The translations under genes were made by a program, and so were the position numbers. From the NCBI RefSeq assembly GCF_017353175.1, contig NZ_JAFMYW010000001.1, positions 1,302,001 through 1,366,000 of the forward strand: 64,000 nucleotides of DNA, given 5' to 3'. The stretch is from Fibrella forsythiae. Lineage in GTDB: Bacteria; Bacteroidota; Bacteroidia; Cytophagales; Spirosomataceae. The notes under the pieces were generated by a model. That model made no database searches. It was given only the letters and a program-made list of their open reading frames with translations, and was not told the DNA's origin. Shown here in pieces: positions 56,283 through 64,000 of this stretch. Every line of letters begins with the position of its first letter. Within the stretch, counting starts at the first letter, position 1.

Positions 56283-56400
56283 GTTTACCGTTTACTGTAT
56301 ACTGTCTTATGTGGCGCTGCTAACTGAGACAGACTGCTACAAGCGAAGCACCGCGACGGCGGATCGCAGAAGACGGTAAATAGTAAACTGAAAACTAAAC
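56283..56400. repeat. Heptad-periodic palindromic element D (degenerate)
   Basis: The left arm begins GTTTACC then GTTTACT and ends GTGGCGCTGC. The right arm, reversed, has GTTTTCA then GTTTACT, GTCTTCT, and a cap with CCGCCGTCGCGGTGC. It lies between the TPR gene and etfB, ending 8 nt before etfB. Confidence 0.65.
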
Positions 56401-56408
56401 GCCAGTCT

Positions 56409-57146
56409 ATGAAAATCTTAGTGTGCGTCACGAGTGTGCCCGACACAACGACCAAAATTACGTTCACCGATAACAACACCAAGTTCAATAAAGCGGGAGT
56501 TCAGTTCATCACCGGACCCTACGACGACTACGCCTTGGCGCGGGCCGTTGAGCTGAAAGAGAAGCTGGGCGCTTCGGTAACGGTTTTCAACGTAGGCGAG
56601 GCCGATGCTGAACCGGTGATCCGCAAATGTCTGGCCATCGGTGCCGACGATGCTATCCGGGTGAACGCCGAACCAATCGACGCGTATTTCGTGGCTGAAC
56701 AAATTGCCGCAGTGGCCAAAGAGACGCCTTACGACCTGATTTTGATGGGTCGCGAGTCGATCGATTATAACGGCGGTCAGGTACACGGTATCGTAGGTGA
56801 ACTGTTGGGTATCCCGTCGATTTCGCCCGTGATGAAGCTGGATATCGACGGCACTACCGCCAAGATGACCCGCGAAATCGAAGGCGGCAAAGAAGATATC
56901 GAAGCGCAATTACCACTGGTACTTGGTTGCCAGGAGCCTATCGCTGAATGGAAGATTCCAAACATGCGTGGCATCATGACGGCCCGGACAAAGCCGCTGA
57001 AAATTGTTCAGCCCGCCGGTCAGGATTCACTCACAACCGTAGCCAGCTACGAACTGCCCGCCCCCCGTGGCAGCGTGAAAATGATCCCCGCCGACGAAGC
57101 CGAAACGCTCATCACACTCCTGCGTACCGAAGCAAAAGTCATCTAA
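56409..57146 (+). CDS. etfB: Electron transfer flavoprotein beta subunit
   Basis: The 245-residue protein shows the FixA/EtfB sequence: MKILVCVTSVPDTTTKI, YALARAVELKE, LILMGRESIDYNGGQVHGIVGELLGIP and REIEGGKEDIEAQLPLVLG. It binds AMP and pairs with EtfA to pass electrons from acyl-CoA dehydrogenases to the quinone pool. The alpha subunit follows after element E. Confidence 0.95.
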   Translation: MKILVCVTSVPDTTTKITFTDNNTKFNKAGVQFITGPYDDYALARAVELKEKLGASVTVFNVGEADAEPVIRKCLAIGADDAIRVNAEPIDAYFVAEQIAAVAKETPYDLILMGRESIDYNGGQVHGIVGELLGIPSISPVMKLDIDGTTAKMTREIEGGKEDIEAQLPLVLGCQEPIAEWKIPNMRGIMTARTKPLKIVQPAGQDSLTTVASYELPAPRGSVKMIPADEAETLITLLRTEAKVI

Positions 57147-57151
57147 AAACT

Positions 57152-57271
57152 AGTTTACTGTTTTCTGTTTACCCGCACGCACCGGCGAACCGGTTTACTG
57201 TTGCGCTGCATACAGCCAACCATAAAGTATAGCGGAGCAACAGAAAACAGCAAACTGTAAACTGTAAACTC
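57152..57271. repeat. Heptad-periodic palindromic element E inside the etfBA pair
   Basis: The right arm, reversed, has GTTTACA twice, then GTTTGCT, GTTTTCT and a GTTGCTCCGCT cap. The left arm has GTTTACT, GTTTTCT and GTTTACC, interrupted by a GC-rich insert, then GTTGCGCTGC. It lies between etfB and etfA, so a simple terminator role is unlikely. Confidence 0.72.
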
Positions 57272-57275
57272 GTTT

Positions 57276-58241
57276 ATGTCTGTCTTAATCTTTGCTGAAC
57301 TCGACGAAGGGAAGCTCAAAAAGTCCTCGCAGGAGGCCATTTTTTACGGTTCTAAAGTAGCCGGTATGCTGGGTACGTCGGCAACGGCCGTTGTCATTGG
57401 CGCCGCTGACCAGAACGAACTTGCCACGGCAGGGCGATTTGGTGCTACGAAAGTGTTGCATGCGGCTGACGCCAAACTGAACGAAGTAAACGGCATGGCC
57501 TACGCGTCGGTTGTGGCGGCGGCAGCCCAGCAGGAAGGCGCGAAAGTGGTCGTACTGGCCAAATCATCCCTGGGTGATGCAATGGCAGCACGGCTGGCTG
57601 GCAAACTGAAAGCAGGTCTGGCTCCGAACGTGATCGATCTTCCTGATCTGAGCAACGGCTTTCGCGTGAAGACCAGTATTTATACAGGTAAAGCCTTCGC
57701 CTATAATGAGTTGAAGGCCGACGTGAAGATTCTGGCGATCAAAAAGAATACAATTGCTCCCGAAGAAACGGATGCCACGGCCAGCGTAGAAGCCTTTACG
57801 CCAACTGTTGCCGATAGCGATTTCGTGCTGAAAGTGACCAATACCGAGAAGGCAACGGGCGATATTCTACTACCTGAAGCTGATCTTGTGGTATCAGCCG
57901 GCCGTGGCTTGAAAGGGCCCGAAAACTGGGGTATTGTTGAAGACCTGGCTAAAGCGCTTCATGCGGCTACGGCCTGCTCAAAACCCGTATCGGATCTGGA
58001 TTGGCGGCCTCACCATGAGCACGTTGGTCAGACCGGGATCAAGGTGAGCCCAAACCTGTATATCGCTGCTGGTATTTCGGGAGCCATTCAGCACCTGGCG
58101 GGGGTAAACTCGTCGAAAGTGATTGTGGTGATCAATAAGGATCCTGATGCACCGTTCTTCAAATCGGCCGACTACGGTATTGTTGGTGATGTATTTGAGG
58201 TTTTACCCAAACTGACAAAAGCCGTTCAGGCTTTGAACTAG
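57276..58241 (+). CDS. etfA: Electron transfer flavoprotein alpha subunit
   Basis: The 321-residue protein has the N-terminal ETF domain (VLIFAELDEGKLKKSSQEAI) and the C-terminal FAD domain with VSAGRGLKGPENWG, GQTGIKVSPNLYIAAGISGAIQHLAG and VVINKDPDAPFFKSADYGIVGD. It binds the single FAD of the heterodimer. A strong terminator follows. Confidence 0.96.
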   Translation: MSVLIFAELDEGKLKKSSQEAIFYGSKVAGMLGTSATAVVIGAADQNELATAGRFGATKVLHAADAKLNEVNGMAYASVVAAAAQQEGAKVVVLAKSSLGDAMAARLAGKLKAGLAPNVIDLPDLSNGFRVKTSIYTGKAFAYNELKADVKILAIKKNTIAPEETDATASVEAFTPTVADSDFVLKVTNTEKATGDILLPEADLVVSAGRGLKGPENWGIVEDLAKALHAATACSKPVSDLDWRPHHEHVGQTGIKVSPNLYIAAGISGAIQHLAGVNSSKVIVVINKDPDAPFFKSADYGIVGDVFEVLPKLTKAVQALN

Positions 58242-58296
58242 TTGCATTGTACGACGCGAATCTGTCTGGTAATCAAACAAATCGCTGACTATATTG

Positions 58297-58334
58297 AGGC
58301 ACCTCTACCTTGATCTTGGTAGGGGTGCCTTTTT
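58297..58334 (+). terminator. Intrinsic terminator after etfA
   Basis: AGGCACCTCTACC and GGTAGGGGTGCCT form a 13-bp stem with one G-T pair, followed by TTTTT. Confidence 0.88.
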
Positions 58335-58420
58335 CGTTGTTTATACTTACAAAAGTAAAAGCGCAACGAACCGTTCTACCCCTGCGTACTGATTATTATA
58401 AACGGTAACTGCTTGAACTG

Positions 58421-58948
58421 ATGAATCGCTACACTTTCTTAAAAAATCTCGGATTTCGGGGAGCCGCCCTGATGGCTGTGCTGACTTCCTGCGTTCATGA
58501 GGAGGACACCTACGTACCTGCGCTGACCTTAAATTCTCAGGGCCAGACTGTAACGGGACCAAATGGCACAACCGTCAGTTCATCGACTTCAACCTCTGTC
58601 GGTACGCCAACCAGTACTACAGCTTCCTCATCTGACATATTGGGCGTGGCGAACCCACTGCTCAAGATCAATCTGGCCACGACTACTGCCCTGAAGAATG
58701 TGGGCGGCTACATCGTGTCTGGCGGCATCGTCGTGGCCAAGGTGAGTGCAACCGCCTACGCTGCCGTTACCCAAACTTGCAGCCACGAGCCTAAACGGCA
58801 GGTTATCTATAGTGGCAGTGTATTTTATTGCACCGCCCACGGTGCTCAGTTCAATATCGACGGTTCTGGCCGAAACAGCCTTGCCGGTCGCGGTATTACT
58901 GCTTATAAGGTTATCACCGACGGGACAACCCTGGTGGTTTATAGCTAG
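58421..58948 (+). CDS. Rieske [2Fe-2S] lipoprotein
   Basis: The 175-residue protein has a lipoprotein leader ending LTSC (C24), a Thr/Ser-rich linker (about 45-72) and a Rieske fold with ligands C120, H122, C137 and H140 in QTCSHEP and FYCTAHGAQF. It would pass electrons on the periplasmic side of a membrane. The leader lacks a twin-arginine, which is unusual for a cofactor-bearing exported Rieske protein. It opens the redox cluster with thioredoxin and ApbE. Confidence 0.87.
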   Translation: MNRYTFLKNLGFRGAALMAVLTSCVHEEDTYVPALTLNSQGQTVTGPNGTTVSSSTSTSVGTPTSTTASSSDILGVANPLLKINLATTTALKNVGGYIVSGGIVVAKVSATAYAAVTQTCSHEPKRQVIYSGSVFYCTAHGAQFNIDGSGRNSLAGRGITAYKVITDGTTLVVYS

Positions 58949-58982
58949 TTTTCGTCTTTATCCGTAACGCCAATTTTCACCT

Positions 58983-59426
58983 ATGAAGTCCCTATTTACT
59001 TTCCTGCTGATCCTGGGAATGGCCAACGCGCCGCAGTGGCAGCTAAACATGGAACAGGCCAAAACAGAGGCCAAGACCAACCATAAGTTCATTCTACTCA
59101 ACTTCTCCGGCTCTGACTGGTGTGGACCCTGCATCAAACTCAAAAAAGAGGTATTTGAGTCAGAAGCGTTTTTGAGCTACGCCGATAAAAACCTGGTACT
59201 GGTTCGCGCCGATTTCCCCCGCTCGAAAAAGAATCAGCTAAGCCCACAACAGACGACCCACAACGAAAGTCTTGCCGAACGCTACAATCCGGAAGGACAA
59301 TTTCCGCTCACCGTCCTGATCGACGCCTCGGGTAAAGAGTTGAAACATTGGGTTGGCTATCCGGCTACATTGAACGTGCAAACGCTTGTTAACGAGATAG
59401 ATGCCCAGCACGCCGCTGCTCACTGA
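58983..59426 (+). CDS. Exported thioredoxin-fold protein
   Basis: The 147-residue protein has a signal peptide (MKSLFTFLLILGMANA) and the redox motif SDWCGPC (C47, C50) in a DUF255/thioredoxin-like context. It likely reduces or isomerises disulfides in the envelope. Its 3' end overlaps the apbE start by 26 nt, indicating coupled translation. Confidence 0.88.
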   Translation: MKSLFTFLLILGMANAPQWQLNMEQAKTEAKTNHKFILLNFSGSDWCGPCIKLKKEVFESEAFLSYADKNLVLVRADFPRSKKNQLSPQQTTHNESLAERYNPEGQFPLTVLIDASGKELKHWVGYPATLNVQTLVNEIDAQHAAAH

Positions 59427-60360
59427 CCCGGCGGGTCAATTGCATAAAAAAGTGCTGCGATTGATGGGTAACCGGTTCGAGATCAGCGCTGTAACGACCG
59501 ATGCTGCTTTTGCTGAGACCGCCATCGACGCCGCCATCGATGAAGTGAGCCGGATTGAAGCGCTATTGACAACGTTTCACTCCGACAGTCAGACGAACCA
59601 GATCAATGCCCAGGCGGGTATTTCCCCGGTGAGGGTTGATCAGGAGGTGTTTGCCCTTATTGGTCGATCACTAAAGCTCTCAGAACTGACCCAGGGCGCG
59701 TTCGACATCACCTACGGCTCGATTGATCAGCGGCTCTGGAATTTCGACACGACGATGACGGCCCTGCCCGACCGCGAAATGGCCCGGCAAGCAGTTCGGC
59801 TCATCAATTACCGAAACGTATTACTAAACGAAGCCGATAATAGCGTTTTCCTTCGCGAGAAAGGCATGCGAATTGGTTTCGGCGGTATCGGGAAAGGGTA
59901 CGCCGCCGAACGCGCCAGGTACGTTATGGCCCGGTTGGGCGTAACGTCGGGCGTGGTAAACGCGGCGGGTGACCTGACGGCTTGGGGAAAACAACCCAAC
60001 GGCGAACCCTGGACCATCGGCATTGCTGACCCAAACACGCGCCAAGCGGCTTTTTCCAAATTATCGATCAGCGGATTTGCCGTGGCAACGTCGGGCGATT
60101 ACGAAAAATACGTGCTGATCGCCGGAAAACGCTACAGCCACACCATCGACCCGCGAACGGGTTACCCGGTAACGGGCTTGAAAAGCGTCACGATTCTGGC
60201 GCCAAACGCCGAGCTTGCCGATGCACTGGCCACGCCGGTCATGGTCATGGGTCGAAGCGTGGGACTACACCTGATCAACCAAATGCCGCAGGTCGGCTGC
60301 ATCCTGATCGACGATAACGACCGGCTCTTTACGTCAAAAAATATTCGCCTACACGCATGA
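59401..60360 (+). CDS. apbE: FAD:protein FMN transferase (ApbE)
   Basis: The 319-residue enzyme shows RLMGNRFEISAV, SRIEALLTTFHSDSQTNQIN, GFGGIGKGYAAERARYV, VNAAGDLTAWG and SHTIDPRTGYPV, the ApbE core. It attaches FMN by a phosphoester bond to Ser/Thr in a short motif of target proteins. No signal peptide is visible, so it may act in the cytoplasm, unlike many ApbE lipoproteins. The stop overlaps the DUF4266 start (ATGA). Confidence 0.93.
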   Translation: MPSTPLLTDPAGQLHKKVLRLMGNRFEISAVTTDAAFAETAIDAAIDEVSRIEALLTTFHSDSQTNQINAQAGISPVRVDQEVFALIGRSLKLSELTQGAFDITYGSIDQRLWNFDTTMTALPDREMARQAVRLINYRNVLLNEADNSVFLREKGMRIGFGGIGKGYAAERARYVMARLGVTSGVVNAAGDLTAWGKQPNGEPWTIGIADPNTRQAAFSKLSISGFAVATSGDYEKYVLIAGKRYSHTIDPRTGYPVTGLKSVTILAPNAELADALATPVMVMGRSVGLHLINQMPQVGCILIDDNDRLFTSKNIRLHA

Positions 60361-60587
60361 AAACACGTAGTAACTCGCTGCTATCACTTCTTATCGCTTT
60401 CGCGTTTGCCCTTGTTGCAACGTCCTGCGTATCGGTGAAAGAGTATCAAAAGAGCCGGATTAACGATTCGGAAATGGAGTTGTCGAACCGCAAATCGGAG
60501 AAATTCGAGGGCAGTTTCTATCTCTATCGGGAAGGACCGTCGGGAGCCAGCGGCGGTAAGAGCAGCGGTGGCTGTGGCTGTAACTGA
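60357..60587 (+). CDS. DUF4266 lipoprotein, candidate flavinylation target
   Basis: The 76-residue protein has a lipobox ATSC (C24), the DUF4266 core (VSVKEYQKSRINDSEMELSN, EGSFYLYREG) and a Gly/Cys tail GGCGCN. Residues 59-65 read EGPSGAS, close to the ApbE target consensus D-x-x-S/T-G-A-T/S with E for D. Overlap with apbE by 4 nt supports direct functional coupling. The flavin acceptor would be S65; this is inferred. Confidence 0.85.
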   Translation: MKTRSNSLLSLLIAFAFALVATSCVSVKEYQKSRINDSEMELSNRKSEKFEGSFYLYREGPSGASGGKSSGGCGCN

Positions 60588-60613
60588 ACTGTCCTTCGCT
60601 ACATAGACATGCC

Positions 60614-61822
60614 ATGAAAAAAATCGTATTCACCGTCGCTGCATTACTCTCACTATCAGGCACGTGGGCTCAGACGAAGCCAGAAGCGGCTTCGTCGTAT
60701 GAAGCTCGTCCGCTGAAAGTGGAAGAGATCAATTTCGTTTCCAGCTACTACAGTCAGGATGGTAACCGGTCGGCCGTAACAGGCGGAATCGGCACCGAAA
60801 AACTGACCGACTTTGCCAATTCGTTTGACCTGACGCTCTCGAAAACAGACCGTTACGGCCGGCTTCATTCCATCAATATCGACTTCAATATTGACGCGTA
60901 CACTTCAGCTTCATCAGACAATATTGACCCACTGACCGTGTCGTCGGCCTCGAAAAGCGATGTACACATCTACCCGTCTGTTTCATGGCGGGTATTCGAT
61001 CCCAAGAGTCGGATCACTAAAGGCTTCGGCTATTCGTACTCAACAGAGTATGATTACCGATCGCACGGATTTACGGCACAATTTGCCAAACTCTCAGCTG
61101 ATCGTAACCGCGAGGTAAGTTTGCGGGCCAGTGCCTTTCTGGATACGTATGACGCCATTCTGCCGTCTGAGCTTCGCCCATCCTATTACGGATCAGGCTC
61201 GCATAACGATCGGGTCCGGGTAGATAGTAAGCCACGAAACTCGTTCAACCTGGCCCTCTCAGTGTCGCAGGTTGTCAATAAACGCTTACAGATGCTGGCC
61301 ACGGTTGAGCCGTCGTATCAGGATGGTCTGCTGAGCACGCCGTTCCATCGCGTGTATTTCACCAACGGGGCCGTGACGACCGAAAAATTGCCCGGTACCC
61401 GATTGAAGTTTCCGATCAGTCTGCGCGCCAACTACTTTGAAGGCGACCGGGCTATTCTGCGTACGTTTTACCGATTCTACCTGGATGATTGGGGCATGGT
61501 AGCCCATACAGCAAGCGTTGAGGTGCCGGTGAAGCTGACGCCTTTCCTGTCGGTGAGTCCGTTTTACCGGTTCCATACCCAAACGGCGGTTCGCTATTTT
61601 CATCCCTACGGCCAGCACAACCCAACCCAGGCCTATTACACCAGCGACTACGACATTGGCAACATGACCACCCAGTTTGTTGGCTCGGGTATTCGGTATG
61701 CTCCTCCCGGCGGTATCATGGGCCTTCGCGGCTGGAACGCAATGGAACTACGCTACGGCCACTATTTACGCAGCACCGGCATGACGGCCAACATCGTTAC
61801 GCTGATGGTGAAAGTGAAGTAG
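60614..61822 (+). CDS. DUF3570 predicted outer membrane beta-barrel
   Basis: The 402-residue protein has a signal peptide ending SGTWAQ and alternating amphipathic strands throughout, ending in an aromatic/hydrophobic C-terminal strand (ANIVTLMVKVK). DUF3570 proteins are unassigned. It follows DUF4266 by 26 nt and closes the redox cluster, so it may form the outer membrane part of an envelope redox or metal-handling system. Confidence 0.83.
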   Translation: MKKIVFTVAALLSLSGTWAQTKPEAASSYEARPLKVEEINFVSSYYSQDGNRSAVTGGIGTEKLTDFANSFDLTLSKTDRYGRLHSINIDFNIDAYTSASSDNIDPLTVSSASKSDVHIYPSVSWRVFDPKSRITKGFGYSYSTEYDYRSHGFTAQFAKLSADRNREVSLRASAFLDTYDAILPSELRPSYYGSGSHNDRVRVDSKPRNSFNLALSVSQVVNKRLQMLATVEPSYQDGLLSTPFHRVYFTNGAVTTEKLPGTRLKFPISLRANYFEGDRAILRTFYRFYLDDWGMVAHTASVEVPVKLTPFLSVSPFYRFHTQTAVRYFHPYGQHNPTQAYYTSDYDIGNMTTQFVGSGIRYAPPGGIMGLRGWNAMELRYGHYLRSTGMTANIVTLMVKVK

Positions 61823-61955
61823 GTGATTGATCCGGGCATTTTTTTAGTCGTTTTGTTGTAGAGACAGGTACGTTATCGGGTACATAGTCGCCGGTTTGTC
61901 GAACAAACGGCCCGATAATCCCACCAACAACCGAACAAACAAGCCTGCTATCAGT

Positions 61956-61963
61956 TAATTTTG
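61956..61963 (+). promoter_or_regulatory. Promoter-like TAATTTTG immediately before the bifunctional nuclease gene
   Basis: The site matches TAnnTTTG but ends 4 nt before the GTG start at 61968. If used, the mRNA would be leaderless or nearly so. Confidence 0.35.
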
Positions 61964-61967
61964 CGTC

Positions 61968-62561
61968 GTGGAAAAAATTAAGTTAGAGATATTAGGCTTA
62001 TCGCCGAGTCAGTCGCAGTCGGGTTCGTTTGCGCTGGTACTGGGCGAAGAATACGGTAATCGTCGTTTACCGATCATCATTGGCATGTTTGAAGCGCAGG
62101 CAATTGCCATCGAGATCGAGAAGATTGTGCCCAACCGGCCCATGACGCACGATCTGTTCAAGCAGTTCGCCAAGAATTTCGGCTTCACTGTGCGCGAAAT
62201 CGTGATTTCTGATCTGCGCGAAGGCATTTTCTTCGCCCGAATCGTCTGCTCAGACGGCGTTCAGGAGACGGTAGTCGATGCCCGTCCATCAGATGCGATC
62301 GCCATCGGCATTCGGTTCGGCGTGTCGATCTTCACTTATGAAACTATTCTGTCGGAAGCGGGCATTACGGCCTCGGCCGATGACGAAGATGAAGAGCAGG
62401 AAGAACTGGTTCGCACCTCCAACAAGTCGCCCCGCGCTTTCAGCGAGCAGCTGAAAGACATGACCGTAGACGAATTGCAAAAAATGCTAGATGAGGCCCT
62501 TGGCAACGAAGAATACGAACGCGCCGCCAAAATCCGCGACGAAATTTCGAAGCGGAATTAA
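61968..62561 (+). CDS. Bifunctional nuclease (BFN) domain protein with UVR motif
   Basis: The 197-residue protein starts at GTG (MEKIKLEILGLSPSQSQSGSFALVLGE). The BFN/DUF151 domain (1-135) shows RRLPIIIGMFEAQAIAIEIE and VDARPSDAIAIGIRFG, and a C-terminal UVR helix pair follows (LQKMLDEALGNEEYERAAKIRDEI). BFN proteins can degrade DNA and RNA. Some Bacteroidota encode this fusion as a conserved housekeeping gene. Confidence 0.9.
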   Translation: MEKIKLEILGLSPSQSQSGSFALVLGEEYGNRRLPIIIGMFEAQAIAIEIEKIVPNRPMTHDLFKQFAKNFGFTVREIVISDLREGIFFARIVCSDGVQETVVDARPSDAIAIGIRFGVSIFTYETILSEAGITASADDEDEEQEELVRTSNKSPRAFSEQLKDMTVDELQKMLDEALGNEEYERAAKIRDEISKRN

Positions 62562-62640
62562 TCATTACGAATTGATAATGGCTCTGTTAAAGCACCAATG
62601 GTACTTTGGCAGAGCCATTATCAATTCGTAATGATTAATT
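62556..62640. repeat. Perfect 31-bp palindrome H spanning two convergent stops
   Basis: Arms 62556-62586 and 62610-62640 are exact reverse complements. Units ATTACGA and ATTGATA suggest 7-bp spacing. The 23-nt loop contains AATGGTACTTTGG. The stops of the BFN gene and of the convergent TPR gene both lie in the arms. Confidence 0.8.
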
Positions 62641-63745
62641 ATTTATACCCTTTCGCTTCGCGGATGACGAACTTGTATTCGGCAATGTCGAGCGCCTTTT
62701 TATAATAAGCTTTTGCCTGAGCGTGGTTGTTTGCCCGCGCTGCAATACGAGCCAGACCGCAGTATGCCAACCCATGCTCTTCTGTCGTGTAGGCGATGTT
62801 TACCGGCTGTTTCAACGCGGCCTGATAGGCTACCGACGCGGCTGAATCGTTTTTGGCAACGCGTTCGGCCAGCATCCCGTCAAACGTGTAGATGGCGGCG
62901 GGCAGCAGCCTATGCTGCATTTTCTTCAGTTTTTGCAACGCCTCCTGCCCGGCCTCGTAACGTCCGGCTAGTAGCAACGCCTCAACGTACCTAAGCATGA
63001 AAATCGGGTTTTTCGGGTAACGTTCAACCAGAAACTGGAGGTTCTCAACGGCTTTCGGGAAGTTGGTTTCGTGTTTCACGTAAATGTGGGCCAGGTACAG
63101 GTTCGCCTCTGGCCGGGTAAATAGCGCCCGTTTAGCCGATACCTCCATCTGCTTCAACCCCAACGCCATATTGCCGTCTTTGAAGAAGAACATGAACGGT
63201 TTCACCGCCGGATGGTCGAGGGGGTAGCGTTCAACGTAGAAGTTGTAGAGGCCGGTTGAGAAGTAAAACTCGATGTTCTTATCCAGCAACTCGAAGCCCT
63301 GCTTCATGTACACATAGGCTTTCCGCGACTCACTAACGGCCTTCATCGTCTCGTTATCGAAATTGTGCTTCATCGACATGTAGCCATGCGCCGTTAACCC
63401 GAGAAAGATCGCTTCAGGATCGTTCTCATTCTTCTCAATCATTTTCTCGACGCCCTGAATTGCCAGGTTAACCTGCTGAACGTACTGGTTCGTCACGGTT
63501 CGACTTTCGCTGATGGGCAGGTATTGCCATTGCAGCGTGAGTGCTCGTAGAACAGGAACGATCGGGCTTTGGGGGTATTTGGTCTGAATTTGCCGGATAT
63601 ATGGAGCGGCTTCCGCAAACTCGTAATTATAGATGTGATCGAGTGCTTTGGCAACGGTTTGTTGCGCAGCAGGATCAGTCAGGATCTGGGCGGGCGCAAG
63701 AAATGACGTGAGTACGAACAGAAGCAGTAGTGAGATGCGTTTCAT
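62639..63745 (-). CDS. Secreted tetratricopeptide protein
   Basis: Start at 63745 (MKRISLLLLFVLTSFLAPAQ), 368 residues, chosen because it begins a signal peptide; the longer frame adds 34 polar residues. The rest is helical TPR-like repeats (YEFAEAAPYIRQIQTKYPQSP, PEANLYLAHIYVKHETNFPKAVENLQFLVERYPKNP). It is probably a periplasmic scaffold protein; no enzyme motif is visible. Confidence 0.8.
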   Translation of the reverse strand: MKRISLLLLFVLTSFLAPAQILTDPAAQQTVAKALDHIYNYEFAEAAPYIRQIQTKYPQSPIVPVLRALTLQWQYLPISESRTVTNQYVQQVNLAIQGVEKMIEKNENDPEAIFLGLTAHGYMSMKHNFDNETMKAVSESRKAYVYMKQGFELLDKNIEFYFSTGLYNFYVERYPLDHPAVKPFMFFFKDGNMALGLKQMEVSAKRALFTRPEANLYLAHIYVKHETNFPKAVENLQFLVERYPKNPIFMLRYVEALLLAGRYEAGQEALQKLKKMQHRLLPAAIYTFDGMLAERVAKNDSAASVAYQAALKQPVNIAYTTEEHGLAYCGLARIAARANNHAQAKAYYKKALDIAEYKFVIREAKGYK

Positions 63746-63856
63746 AGGTAAGTAATAACCATTAGTATGACTGTTTTTTACCACTAATGGTTTATTGTCT
63801 GTCTGCGATAGCTGTCTATGATGACTAGATGCGATGGCTATCTGCATTTGGCAGTG

Positions 63857-63864
63857 TACTTTTG
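63857..63864 (+). promoter_or_regulatory. Possible promoter (-7) for the M16 peptidase
   Basis: TACTTTTG matches TAnnTTTG, 38 nt before the ATG. No clear -33 TTG at the right distance. Confidence 0.4.
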
Positions 63865-63901
63865 TTTATAGCTTCAACAAGGCTTTTGCGAACCGTTTTC
63901 A

Positions 63902-64000
63902 ATGATTCAATATACTCAATTTGTTCTGGATAATGGCCTGAAGGTGTTTGTCCACGAGGATGCCAGCACGCCAATGGCCGCCGTCAATATTCTCTACAAC
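63902..64000 (+). CDS. M16 family zinc peptidase, partial (5' end only)
   Basis: The first 33 residues (MIQYTQFVLDNGLKVFVHED then ASTPMAAVNILYN) are the typical N-terminal strand of insulinase/processing-peptidase-like proteins. The HxxEH motif would lie outside the window. Confidence 0.75.
   Translation, partial: MIQYTQFVLDNGLKVFVHEDASTPMAAVNILYN

Overview
The window reads as chromosomal DNA of a Bacteroidota bacterium of the order Cytophagales, most like Spirosoma and its relatives. The evidence is a complete type IX secretion (T9SS) core locus (porP/sprF-gldK-gldL-gldM-gldN), a SprE/PorW-like lipoprotein, a T9SS substrate with a gliding-motility C-terminal domain, TamL, and several promoters with the Bacteroidota -7 element TAnnTTTG. 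Gene density is high, with no prophage, transposase, rRNA or CRISPR. The genus is inferred from protein style, not from a search.

Layout. 1-3.3 kb: ATP synthase Fo operon on the minus strand (atpZ, a small membrane protein, atpB, atpE, atpF, atpH cut by the window edge). 3.5-10.1 kb: sprE/porW-like gene, a class A penicillin-binding protein and uvrC. 10.2-16.3 kb: T9SS locus, minus strand. 16.4-19.4 kb: hemD, a DUF4271 protein and sucD. 19.5-25.6 kb: a membrane protein, three L,D-transpeptidase-family genes, a GH43 enzyme, glycerate kinase and a small unknown. 25.6-29.0 kb: BASS transporter, then a TetR / HMA-fold / MFS cluster. 29-35.7 kb: SASA esterase, DUF2264, aldo/keto reductase, a possible 42-residue membrane protein and a T9SS substrate. 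35.7-50.7 kb: tRNA-Asn and housekeeping or accessory genes (rsmG, GT2, tgt, tamL, trmH-like, ADC-like, cyclophilin, ABC-F, dicarboxylate symporter, beta-lactamase-fold hydrolase, GNAT, dipeptide epimerase). 50.9-55.7 kb: redox genes (FAD monooxygenase, YdeP-like molybdoenzyme, catalase-fold protein). 55.9-64 kb: TPR protein, etfBA, then a compact envelope redox cluster (Rieske lipoprotein, thioredoxin, ApbE, DUF4266, DUF3570), a bifunctional nuclease, a TPR protein and the start of an M16 peptidase.

Two DNA-level signals are the most unusual content. First, the 9-mer CAGGTACGT occurs about 35 times on both strands, in genes and gaps and in all reading frames; about 0.5 would be expected by chance. 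Second, many short gaps hold long hairpin elements whose arms are built from degenerate 7-bp units (GTTTACN, or GTTTCAR), often with perfect 31-37 bp arms and a loop of about 23-25 nt that frequently contains GTAC. Both look like genome-wide systems seen through a small window. A third candidate is the ApbE/DUF4266 pair, in which the small lipoprotein carries a flavinylation-like motif beside its likely flavin transferase.
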